Below are positions 1 to 6,656 of a stretch of 7,744 nucleotides of DNA, in pieces. The stretch is from Anaerolineae bacterium (GTDB taxonomy: Bacteria > Chloroflexota > Anaerolineae > Aggregatilineales > Phototrophicaceae). The stretch's first letter is position 1. Each line of letters begins with the position of its first letter. The notes below the pieces were generated by a model. That model did not search any database. It saw only the letters and a program-made list of their open reading frames with translations, and had not been told where the DNA came from. The stretch is from the NCBI GenBank assembly GCA_028284565.1, contig JANQRM010000462.1, positions 1 to 7,744 of the forward strand, read 5' to 3'. Position numbers and translations under genes: made by a program.

Positions 1-47
1 ATTTGTAATAAACCTATGGAATAATAAAGATTGCTGTTTCATTTTTT

Positions 48-55
48 GGGAGAGG
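48..55 (+). promoter_or_regulatory. Ribosome binding site for the sensor histidine kinase
   Basis: The purine run GGGAGAGG ends 10 nt before the TTG at position 66. An in-frame TAA at 60-62 rules out any earlier start, so this site and the TTG together set the N-terminus. The flanking 1-65 stretch is AT-rich. No clear promoter hexamer pair is visible before the window edge. Confidence 0.55.
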
Positions 56-65
56 CAAATAATCT

Positions 66-2615
66 TTGGGTATCGGGCGACGACTGATTCTAATTGTAAC
101 CACCATTAACATTGCCATCTTGGTGATTGTGGCAGGTGTGGCGTTAAATAGTAATTTCGGCGCACTCCAAGCCCAAGCCAAAGCCCGCTTTGCCGAAAAG
201 AATTCCCAAGTTGCGGACGCGCTCGATGCACACCTGAACAATGTCATTGATGCCACCGAAAACATCATCGCCTCTATCGGACAACAAGGCAACCTCTTTA
301 CCTCCAGTTTCCGCCAATCCATACGCGAAGCTATCGTCTCCGACACTGACCATCTGATTCAGCGCGTCAGTGTCATCCGTCCGGCGGAAGATGGCAGTAG
401 CTTTACATCGGCTGTCTCCTTCCCAATTGCTGATACACAAACCGGACGCTTGGGCGAGATTTTGACCATTTCCGAAGCCGAAAATTTACCAAGCCACGAC
501 AAAATCTGGCAAGTGATTGAAACCCAAGAACCCACATGGTTCACACAAGACCTTGCTTACAATGACCCGATTGGCGAAGGTGCAGTTAGCCTAGCCATGC
601 CTTATGGAATCAATGGAGAATCCATGGTCGGTGTCCTCTGGGTCGATATCCCTCTCTCGACATTTGATTCACTCGTGACCGAAGAAGTCGGCAATCTCGG
701 TTTGCTCACCGAAACGATGGATGGTTACGCGCTCGTATTGGATTCTCAAGGAACAGTCGTCAGCGCACAGGGCAGTCTCGCAGAGGAAATTCAAGCCAAT
801 GCCTCCGCTTATGTCGAAACCATCCAGAAACAGATGACTGGCGACGTGCTTGCCAGTGACTTTTTCAATATCACCAATCCTGTGGATGATTCCGCGTCGG
901 TTGTCACGCGGGACGACATCACAACGACCCAATGGCAGATACTCACGCTCTTCCCCCAAAGTGACTTGCCCCAGCTCGCCAGCGACATCTTGGTACAACT
1001 CTTTGTGATTGGTGCGATTGGGATAGCAGTTCTGGTCTGGGCGGTGCATCGTTTTTCCAATGAGGCGATTGTGCGTCCACTCCTCACCGTCAGTCGGGCG
1101 GCACATCACATCGGTGGTGGTGATTTGCGCTACCATGTGGGCTATCAGGGTCGGAATGATGAAATCGGCTGGTTGGCGCGCGCACTCGATGACATGAAGC
1201 AAAACCTCGCCTATTCCTATGATGAACTGCAACGCTGGAGCCAAACGCTCGAACAACGGGTCGGACGACGAACGGAAGAACTCCAATATGCGCGGGAACA
1301 ATCCGAATTTGTCGCACGAGAACTACGTGCCGTCTATGATGAATCGCTCTTGGTGGTGAATGAGCCCCTTCTACAACCCATCCTGAAAGCCCTCACCAAT
1401 CGGATTTTGAGCTTGCTCGACGCGACCTATTGTAGTGTGTGGTTGCTGAATTCTAAACGCAGTCAATTGCAATTGGTCGCCAATACCATCCCCGGCTTTT
1501 CAGAGAAAAATATCACGGTCAACATTAATCAAGGCATGGCAGGGCAAGCCGTTCAATATGGAAGACCCGTTGTTGTGGAAGATTATGCCAATTATCCGCA
1601 TCGGATTAGCCTTCCCGGTGAAGACAAGCCTCCCTATGACCGTGCAATTTGTGTCCCGATGGTCTTTGCAGGGGAGTCAATTGGTGCGGTCTTAGCAGGA
1701 CGCGATGAAGAGGATGCGCCTTTCAGTGAAGAAAATGAACGCCTCCTCACCCTATTCGCCAATATGGTGACACCCGCTGTTCGCAACGCTCAATTATTAG
1801 TCCAACGGGATAACGCTGTAGCAGAAGCCGAGCGCGCCAATCAAGTCAAAACTCGCTTCCTTGCCAGTGTGACTCACGAATTACGAACCCCCCTCAACCT
1901 CATCATCAACAATATGGATTTCATGCGGATTGGGGCATTCGGAGACATCACACCCGAACAAGAAATGCGCCTCAACCAGACGGTGCGTAGTGCCGAGCAT
2001 CTCCTATATTTGATTAATGACTTGCTGGATGTCAGTAAAATCGAAGCGGGCGAGATGGACTTGTTCATCCAACCCAATGATATTTATCCCATGGTCGAGG
2101 ATACCATCGATAGTGCCTACGCGCTCTTGGATCGTTTGAGTGATGAAGCTCCCGCCATCCAAATCATCACTGAAATCGAAGACAACCTGCCACGCATTCC
2201 GATAGATGTGCGTCGTATTCGCCAAGTGTTGACCAACCTCATGAGCAATGCGATTAAATTCACACTTGAAGGCACGATTAAGCTCTCCGTCCGCCGTGAC
2301 CATGACCGTGTGATTTTCGCGGTGAGTGATACCGGCATGGGGATTCCTGAAGATGAAATGCCCAAACTCTTTGAAGCCTTCGTCAGAACATCCAATGCCA
2401 AACAACACAATATCGAAGGCACAGGGCTTGGCTTGCCCATTTCCCAATTTTTGGTGCAACAACACGGTGGGGAGATTCAAGTGGAGTCCGTCGAAGGTGA
2501 AGGCACAACCTTCTGGTTTGGCTTGCCCATTACTCCCCGTACCACACCAGATAGCAAGCCCAAAGTCGATACCCAAATCCTCGCGGTCCTAGGTGCGGAC
2601 ACATCGCTGAATTAG
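66..2615 (+). CDS. Membrane-bound sensor histidine kinase (Cache-HAMP-GAF-HisKA-HATPase_c)
   Basis: This is a two-component sensor kinase of 849 residues that autophosphorylates a histidine in response to an extracytoplasmic or cytoplasmic cue and passes the phosphate to a response regulator. In order it shows a first membrane helix (about 7-27) and an extracytoplasmic domain (about 28-308) resembling dCache_1, with the typical FPIADTQTGRLG stretch and a later PYGINGE..VGVLWVDI stretch. Then come a second helix (about 309-329), a HAMP domain (about 330-381, with P338 and DEIG at 365-368), a coiled coil (about 382-428) and a GAF domain (about 432-577). The kinase core follows: HisKA with the H-box THELRTPLN (phospho-accepting H604), an N-box with N724 and N728, G1 box DTGMGI (D755) and G2 box GTGLGL (785-790). 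It has no receiver or HPt domain, so it is an orthodox kinase. The start is TTG: an in-frame stop lies just upstream and the first helix begins immediately after. No partner regulator is in the window, and the ligand cannot be told from sequence. Confidence 0.95.
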   Translation: MGIGRRLILIVTTINIAILVIVAGVALNSNFGALQAQAKARFAEKNSQVADALDAHLNNVIDATENIIASIGQQGNLFTSSFRQSIREAIVSDTDHLIQRVSVIRPAEDGSSFTSAVSFPIADTQTGRLGEILTISEAENLPSHDKIWQVIETQEPTWFTQDLAYNDPIGEGAVSLAMPYGINGESMVGVLWVDIPLSTFDSLVTEEVGNLGLLTETMDGYALVLDSQGTVVSAQGSLAEEIQANASAYVETIQKQMTGDVLASDFFNITNPVDDSASVVTRDDITTTQWQILTLFPQSDLPQLASDILVQLFVIGAIGIAVLVWAVHRFSNEAIVRPLLTVSRAAHHIGGGDLRYHVGYQGRNDEIGWLARALDDMKQNLAYSYDELQRWSQTLEQRVGRRTEELQYAREQSEFVARELRAVYDESLLVVNEPLLQPILKALTNRILSLLDATYCSVWLLNSKRSQLQLVANTIPGFSEKNITVNINQGMAGQAVQYGRPVVVEDYANYPHRISLPGEDKPPYDRAICVPMVFAGESIGAVLAGRDEEDAPFSEENERLLTLFANMVTPAVRNAQLLVQRDNAVAEAERANQVKTRFLASVTHELRTPLNLIINNMDFMRIGAFGDITPEQEMRLNQTVRSAEHLLYLINDLLDVSKIEAGEMDLFIQPNDIYPMVEDTIDSAYALLDRLSDEAPAIQIITEIEDNLPRIPIDVRRIRQVLTNLMSNAIKFTLEGTIKLSVRRDHDRVIFAVSDTGMGIPEDEMPKLFEAFVRTSNAKQHNIEGTGLGLPISQFLVQQHGGEIQVESVEGEGTTFWFGLPITPRTTPDSKPKVDTQILAVLGADTSLN

Positions 2616-2632
2616 TTTGGGAAGTTAAGGTC

Positions 2633-3034
2633 TTACGCTTCGATGACAAAGCCTTTATCAACCAGATGCCGTCGTAGTTGTTGTATCGATTTGAATCAAT
2701 GAATTTGTGAGTCTTTCCCTATACAAGACAACACACGACCAATGCCCCGTGCAATAAAATTTTGCTCACTTATCACCAACCAGCTTTGAGGTTAGGATGA
2801 TGGATGGTGCAATGGGAGAGCAGACTGAATGGTTGCTGTCATCGGGAATTTGACCTGTCCTAACAAATCCACGACAACAGGCATGGGTACATCAGTCGTA
2901 TCCAATTTTGTGTGCAGATTTTGAAAAGCCTCATTCATATCCTCAACATTTACCTGTTGATTCCAGACCATTTTTATGAGGGTTGTTTGGGGGAGTTCTT
3001 CAAGATAGATACTTTTCCCAGGGTTTTTACTCTT
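2633..3034 (-). pseudogene. Decayed SpoIIAA-like (STAS-type) small protein gene with two in-frame stops
   Basis: Read on the minus strand in one unbroken phase, 3034 to 2633 encodes about 133 codons that look like a single small alpha/beta protein. It begins KSIYLEELPQTTLIKMVWNQ, continues VEDMNEAFQNLHTKLDTTDV and PVVVDLLGQVKFPMTA, later has NFIARGIGRVLS, and ends SIQQLRRHLVDKGFVIEA. The layout (strand, helix, a VVVDL strand, helices, closing helix) resembles the SpoIIAA-like/STAS-type proteins common in Chloroflexota. A TAA at 2794-2792 and a TGA at 2698-2696 interrupt this same frame, and the natural stop is TAA at 2635-2633. No ATG, GTG or TTG precedes the first strand: the frame opens just after a TAA at 3037-3035. 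The longest ATG-started piece is 59 codons (2971-2792). It ends 17 nt from the kinase gene, tail to tail. Sequencing error or recoding is less likely, because three separate defects would be needed. The family assignment is by resemblance only. Confidence 0.72.
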
Positions 3035-3072
3035 TTATTTTCAGAGTGTTCAGATCATAAAGCTACAAATAT

Positions 3073-3118
3073 TATAGATTATTTCAGACTATCTACCCTT
3101 AAGATCAGCTAATCTATA
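3073..3118. repeat. 9-bp perfect inverted repeat in an AT-rich intergenic region
   Basis: TATAGATTA at 3073-3081 is matched by its exact complement TAATCTATA at 3110-3118, with a 28-nt spacer that contains the palindrome CTTAAG (3098-3103). It lies in the 208-bp gene-free stretch between the 5' end of the decayed gene and the YHYH gene. It could be an operator or a structured leader, or chance in AT-rich sequence. No confident promoter could be assigned in 3035-3228; TTCAGA (3049-3054) and TATAGA (3073-3078) with an 18-nt spacer are only a weak match. Confidence 0.35.
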
Positions 3119-3228
3119 GCCTTTATCGCCCTTAATATTCACCCAGCCTTAAATCTACACATTTTCTGAACATGTTTGTGCAATAATATCTCCAACAACG
3201 TGTCAACCCATGTCCATACAACTCAATT

Positions 3229-3237
3229 AAAGGGAGG
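3229..3237 (+). promoter_or_regulatory. Strong Shine-Dalgarno of the YHYH protein gene
   Basis: AAAGGGAGG ends 5 nt before the ATG at 3243. It is the best ribosome binding site in the window and fixes the start that yields a complete signal peptide. Confidence 0.8.
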
Positions 3238-3242
3238 TTCAT

Positions 3243-4394
3243 ATGAAAATTGTGATACTTGTTCGCAGTCTCATGTTGGTAATCCTATCCTCAGTGATTA
3301 TCGTCTCTGCTCATGGAGATATTGCTGAATACGATGATTACACCTATATCAAAGAAGCAACTGGCACAATGGTTCGCATTTATGTAGAAGGTGATACACG
3401 TTACTTTGAGTCCAATGTATTACCCAACCATGAAACGGGGGATTTCCCAAATTCAGGTAACCCACACACGCTGAGTCCACAAAACTTGATGCTCCAAACC
3501 CCTGCCAAGCCACAACTGGCAGATATGCCCACAGAAGTCGGCTTGGGCAAATTTGGGCTGGCGATTAATGGGGTTCCCTTTGAACGAGAAGCGGCAGAAT
3601 GGTATAACCGCGACTCCAATTCGGGCTGGCAATATGATGCTTTTGGCGGGGGTATCGAACTTGGATTTGATATGAATAATGCCCATGTCCAACCCTCTGG
3701 CTTATATCACTATCACGGCATACCTGATGTCTTGATTGAAACGCAAAATCCAACCGAACACCCACACCTTGTCGGTTTCGCGGCAGATGGCTTCCCGATT
3801 TATCTCCTCTATGGCTATAAAGACCCCGCCGATAGTGGGAGCGAAGTTGTCGAACTCTTCCCCTCGTATCAACTAAAACAAGGCACGCGTCCTTCGGGTC
3901 CGGGTGGAACATATGATGGTACCTTCAATGAAGATTGGGAATATATCGCAGGCTCTGGTGATTTGGATGAATGTAATGGTCGCTTTGGCATCACACCGGA
4001 ATTTCCTGAAGGGACATACCATTATGTCCTGACCAATGACTTTCCACGAATTCCAGCTTGTTGGAGCGGAACTCCCGGTGATGCTTGGCTACCACGCGAG
4101 AGGCAAGGTGGGCAACAACCCGGTGGAGATAGCAGTCAATCAGGACAACAGCCGAACAATAACAATCAAGATGGACAGCAACCCGGAAATAACGATGGTC
4201 AAGGTAATCAACAACCGGATAATAATGGTGGTCAACCCGATTTAGCGGCGGCAGCGCAACGACTAGGCATTACGGAACAAGCCTTACGTAATGCACTGGG
4301 TCCACAACAACCTCCCGATATTGACGCGGCGGCACAACGACTAGGCATCTCCCCCCAAGCTCTGCGGGATGCACTTGGCATGAACCGCCCATAG
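3243..4394 (+). CDS. Secreted YHYH-domain protein with Q/N-rich linker and tandem C-terminal helical repeats
   Basis: This is a 383-residue exported protein. Residues 1-23 form a signal peptide with a hydrophobic core (about 9-21) and a likely cleavage after V21-S22-A23. The main body (about 30-280) matches the YHYH domain family: it has GLYHYHG (153-159), DGFPIYLLYG (182-191), DLDECNGRFG (240-249) and GTYHYVLTNDFP (257-268). The function of this family is not established; the His/Tyr/Asp-rich signatures suggest metal binding, which is an inference. Cysteines 244 and 273 are the only two in the mature chain and could form a disulfide outside the membrane. A low-complexity Q/N/G/P linker (287-332) follows, then two 21-residue repeats (333-353 and 359-379). 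The gene appears to be a single transcription unit, with its own Shine-Dalgarno and a terminator-like hairpin 34 nt after the stop. Secretion and the YHYH call are firm; the molecular role is unknown. Confidence 0.92.
   Translation: MKIVILVRSLMLVILSSVIIVSAHGDIAEYDDYTYIKEATGTMVRIYVEGDTRYFESNVLPNHETGDFPNSGNPHTLSPQNLMLQTPAKPQLADMPTEVGLGKFGLAINGVPFEREAAEWYNRDSNSGWQYDAFGGGIELGFDMNNAHVQPSGLYHYHGIPDVLIETQNPTEHPHLVGFAADGFPIYLLYGYKDPADSGSEVVELFPSYQLKQGTRPSGPGGTYDGTFNEDWEYIAGSGDLDECNGRFGITPEFPEGTYHYVLTNDFPRIPACWSGTPGDAWLPRERQGGQQPGGDSSQSGQQPNNNNQDGQQPGNNDGQGNQQPDNNGGQPDLAAAAQRLGITEQALRNALGPQQPPDIDAAAQRLGISPQALRDALGMNRP
4101..4238 (+). repeat. Degenerate repeat coding for a Q/N/G/P-rich linker
   Basis: Within the YHYH gene, residues 287-332 are built of imperfect units around GQQP (GGQQPGGD, SGQQPNNN, DGQQPGNN, GNQQPDNN). 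The DNA is correspondingly repetitive (CAACAACC and CAACAGCC cores with AATAA runs). It is probably a flexible spacer that holds the C-terminal helical repeats away from the YHYH domain. Confidence 0.75.
4239..4379 (+). repeat. Tandem 21-residue repeat, AAAQRLGI..QALR.ALG type, at the C-terminus of the YHYH protein
   Basis: Residues 333-353 (DNA 4239-4301) and 359-379 (4317-4379) are two copies of the same motif, matching at 15 of 21 positions. The shared core is AAAQRLGI followed by QALR, A and LG, separated by PQQPP. Predicted structure is a short helix-turn-helix pair per unit. Similar LG(I/V)..-ALR-ALG repeats occur at the ends of other exported bacterial proteins. Their role is unknown to me. 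Confidence 0.8.
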
Positions 4395-4427
4395 CAAGCC
4401 TCAACAGAGGTATGTGATGATACAGAG

Positions 4428-4463
4428 ATGTAGGTAGCCCCCACTGCGTACATTTCTTTTTTT
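4428..4463 (+). terminator. Rho-independent terminator after the YHYH gene
   Basis: The arms ATGTAGGTAG (4428-4437) and CTGCGTACAT (4444-4453) pair over 10 positions with one G/G mismatch and one T/G wobble, around a CCCCCA loop. The sequence TTTCTTTTTTT follows immediately. It lies 34 nt after the YHYH stop and before the promoter of the next operon, as expected of a terminator separating the two units. Confidence 0.65.
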
Positions 4464-4488
4464 GTATCACCAGTTCAACTTTACGATA

Positions 4489-4497
4489 TGGTAGAAT
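4489..4497 (+). promoter_or_regulatory. Extended -10 promoter of the CoxD/CoxE/XdhC operon
   Basis: TGG-TAGAAT fits a TGn extended -10 element (TAGAAT at 4492-4497, 5 of 6 to TATAAT). No good -35 hexamer sits 16-18 nt upstream, which extended -10 promoters can tolerate. The predicted transcription start is near 4503-4505, about 22 nt before the first gene. It lies between the preceding terminator and the operon. This is a consensus match only. Confidence 0.5.
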
Positions 4498-4525
4498 AGC
4501 GACCATGTTATCCGCCAAATAAAAA

Positions 4526-5443
4526 ATGAAGCGCATTATGTATCCCAATGTTGATGCCGTCCAATCCGCCCTCGCAGAACACGACTATATCGCAGAACGA
4601 AGCCTCGCTACTGCCATCTACTTATCCCTAAAAATGGGCAAGCCCCTCTTCTTAGAAGGAGAAGCTGGAGTCGGCAAAACAGAAATCGCCAAAGTCCTCT
4701 CCACCATGCTCGATACCGACCTCATCCGCCTGCAATGTTATGAAGGCTTAGATGCCAGCACTGCGCTCTATGAATGGAATTATGCCGCCCAGATGTTGCA
4801 TTTACGTCTCATGGAAGCCAGTGGCGAAAATCGAGAGTCGATGGAATCTGAATTGTTCTCCCGACGATTTTTGCAAGCGCGCCCTTTGTTACAAGCTATC
4901 GAAGCCAGTGACGACACACCACCAGTGCTATTGATTGACGAACTAGACCGCAGTGATGAAGAGTTCGAGGCATTTCTACTCGAATTACTCTCCGATTTCC
5001 AAGTGACCATCCCCGAGCTCGGTACGATTCAAGCCAACGTCCCGCCTGTGGTTATCTTGACCTCTAACCGTACGCGTGAGATTCACGATGCCCTCAAACG
5101 GCGGTGTCTCTACTATTGGATTGATTATCCACCTTTCCAAAAAGAACTAAAAATCGTCCGCGCCAAAGCCCCCGATGTCGAACCCATGCTGGCAAAGCAG
5201 ATCGTCGCCTTCATTCAAGAGATGCGTCGCATGGAATTGTTCAAACGTCCCGGAGTGGCAGAGACTCTGGATTGGACGAGCGCACTTATCGCCCTCGACC
5301 AGAACGCCCTCTCGCTCGAAGTGGTCGGGGATACCGTTGGTGTGATTTTGAAGTATCAGGATGATATTGAACTGCTCGATGCCGAGACCTTAGGCAACCT
5401 CTTCCAACGCTCTAAACTCGAAGCTCAACGAGTGCGGGGTTAA
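4526..5443 (+). CDS. coxD: MoxR-family AAA+ ATPase, CoxD-like
   Basis: A soluble 305-residue AAA+ ATPase of the MoxR family. CoxD-type members work with a VWA-domain partner to mature the active site of molybdenum hydroxylases such as aerobic CO dehydrogenase (in that system, insertion of sulfur and copper at the Mo centre). Visible motifs are Walker A GEAGVGKT (45-52), Walker B LLIDELD (135-141) with catalytic E139, sensor 1 N181 in the TSNRT stretch, and an arginine-rich ALKRRCLYYWIDYP stretch (189-202) where the arginine finger is expected. The GVAETLDW stretch at 243-250 corresponds to the sensor 2 region. Length is normal for the family. It is first in the operon, and its stop is 3 nt before the VWA gene, which supports the pairing. 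The ATG at 4526 has no Shine-Dalgarno; a second ATG at 4538 would remove four residues and has none either. The symbol follows from the neighbours, and the true client enzyme is not visible. Confidence 0.88.
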   Translation: MKRIMYPNVDAVQSALAEHDYIAERSLATAIYLSLKMGKPLFLEGEAGVGKTEIAKVLSTMLDTDLIRLQCYEGLDASTALYEWNYAAQMLHLRLMEASGENRESMESELFSRRFLQARPLLQAIEASDDTPPVLLIDELDRSDEEFEAFLLELLSDFQVTIPELGTIQANVPPVVILTSNRTREIHDALKRRCLYYWIDYPPFQKELKIVRAKAPDVEPMLAKQIVAFIQEMRRMELFKRPGVAETLDWTSALIALDQNALSLEVVGDTVGVILKYQDDIELLDAETLGNLFQRSKLEAQRVRG

Positions 5444-5446
5444 AGC

Positions 5447-6643
5447 ATGACAGATGATGCACCCATCAAAGGGGTCTATCTCGGACCTAAAGGCAGTCCC
5501 TATGTCGGCGGACAACTCCTGCATAACCTCTTGCTTTTTGGGCGGGTCTGTCGGGCGTTGGGGATGGATATCACCCCCAACCGCATGATGGAAGTGGCAA
5601 GAGCATTAGAGCATATCGACATCGGACGGAAGGCGGATGTGCGTGAAACCATGCGCGCCTTCATGGTGAATCATCCTCGTGATTTTGAATTCTTCGATGA
5701 AGCCTTCAATGAATTCTGGAAGCGTCCCTCCGAAGGCTGGACAACCATCAACCTCACCTCATTAGGAGAAGAACGACGCAAGAAAGCCCAATTCCTCCCG
5801 CCGACCAATGCCAACCCGTCAGACAACGAAAGTCCCGCGCTCGAAGTTGACCCCTCACTGATTGCTGTTGTCCCCACTTATAGTCAACAACAGACTCTGC
5901 GCTACAAAGACTTTGCCGAGATGACAGGCGAAGAGCTAGCAATGGCAAAGAAAATCATGGAGAAACTGCCGCAATCGCTCGGCTTACGCCGGACACGCCG
6001 TTATCATAAAGGCAAAGGTCGCCAAATTGACCTGCGTCGCACCTTGCGTCATAGTCTGCGCCATGCTGGAGAAATCATCGAACTACCCACGCGCAAGACC
6101 AAGCTCAAACCCCGCCCGATGGTCCTCATCTGCGACATTAGTGGCAGTATGGAACGTTACACCCGCGTCCTGCTTCACTTCATGCACACCCTCGCCTTGG
6201 GGATGTATCAGGTGGAGTCTTTTGTCTATAGCACCGACCTCACCCGAATCACCACCGCTATCCGCCAGAAATCTGTCGATATTGCTCTGCGCGATGTCGG
6301 AACAACGGTTCGCAGTTGGGGTGGTGGCACAATGACAGGCGAATCGCTCTATACTTTTAATTATCATTGGTCACGCCGAGTCTTAGGACGGGGTGCAATC
6401 GTCATGCTCATCACCGACGGCTGGGACAGAGGGGACATTGACTTGCTCGATAAAGAGATGGCATGCTTGGCACGCTCCTGTCATCGCCTGATGTGGCTCA
6501 ACCCCCTGCTCGATTCGCCGGATTATGAACCGCTCACCCGTGGCGCACAAGCCATGCTCCCCCATGTGGATGACTTCCTGCCCATCCGTAACCTCGCTAA
6601 CTTAGAAGTGATTGTGCAGACTCTGCAAAAGCTGAATAGATAG
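5447..6643 (+). CDS. coxE: VWA-domain protein, CoxE-like
   Basis: A 398-residue soluble protein with the layout of the VWA_CoxE family. It has an N-terminal helical part (about 25-95, including FGRVCRALGMDITPNR and a FDEAFNEFW segment), a charged linker with an Arg/Lys-rich stretch (about 180-222), and a C-terminal von Willebrand factor A domain (about 224-398). The metal-ion-dependent adhesion site is complete: DISGS (D230, S232, S234), T295 in GGGT, and D324 in TDGWD. In known systems this protein binds the MoxR ATPase through the VWA metal site and delivers it to the client hydroxylase. It starts 3 nt after the ATPase stop with only a weak GGGG-rich ribosome binding site (5435-5438), so translation is probably coupled. 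It lacks membrane segments, which separates it from the membrane-anchored VWA partners of other MoxR systems. Confidence 0.88.
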   Translation: MTDDAPIKGVYLGPKGSPYVGGQLLHNLLLFGRVCRALGMDITPNRMMEVARALEHIDIGRKADVRETMRAFMVNHPRDFEFFDEAFNEFWKRPSEGWTTINLTSLGEERRKKAQFLPPTNANPSDNESPALEVDPSLIAVVPTYSQQQTLRYKDFAEMTGEELAMAKKIMEKLPQSLGLRRTRRYHKGKGRQIDLRRTLRHSLRHAGEIIELPTRKTKLKPRPMVLICDISGSMERYTRVLLHFMHTLALGMYQVESFVYSTDLTRITTAIRQKSVDIALRDVGTTVRSWGGGTMTGESLYTFNYHWSRRVLGRGAIVMLITDGWDRGDIDLLDKEMACLARSCHRLMWLNPLLDSPDYEPLTRGAQAMLPHVDDFLPIRNLANLEVIVQTLQKLNR

Positions 6644-6656
6644 GGTAACTAATCGG

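Noticed and set aside
1..24. Possible 3' end of an upstream gene (frame 1 open to a TAA at 22-24)
   Set aside because: Only seven codons are visible and the composition is AT-rich like a spacer, so neither coding status nor identity can be supported.
669..1301. Minus-strand open frame of 210 codons inside the histidine kinase gene
   Set aside because: It lies wholly opposite the second half of the sensor domain, HAMP and coiled coil of a clear kinase, and its translation has no recognisable motif. The other minus-strand frames under the kinase, YHYH, VWA and XdhC genes were rejected for the same reason.
2912..3112. Plus-strand open frame of 66 codons
   Set aside because: Its 5' part lies antisense to the decayed SpoIIAA-like frame. 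It has no ribosome binding site, its translation shows no recognisable fold or family, and it runs on into AT-rich non-coding sequence.
3169..3176. Palindrome AACATGTT as a possible LexA/SOS-type operator
   Set aside because: It lacks the flanking bases of a GAAC-N4-GTTC box, and no SOS-type gene follows. An 8-bp palindrome is too short to support an operator call.
4036..4245. Alternative plus-strand frame over the YHYH linker
   Set aside because: It arises from the low-complexity CAACAA/AATAA repeats read out of phase; the YHYH frame is clearly the coding one.
4101..4379. Repeats in the YHYH gene as a CRISPR or mobile-element signature
   Set aside because: The units are imperfect, in frame and explained by protein-level repetition. 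There are no uniform spacers, terminal inverted repeats or target-site duplications.
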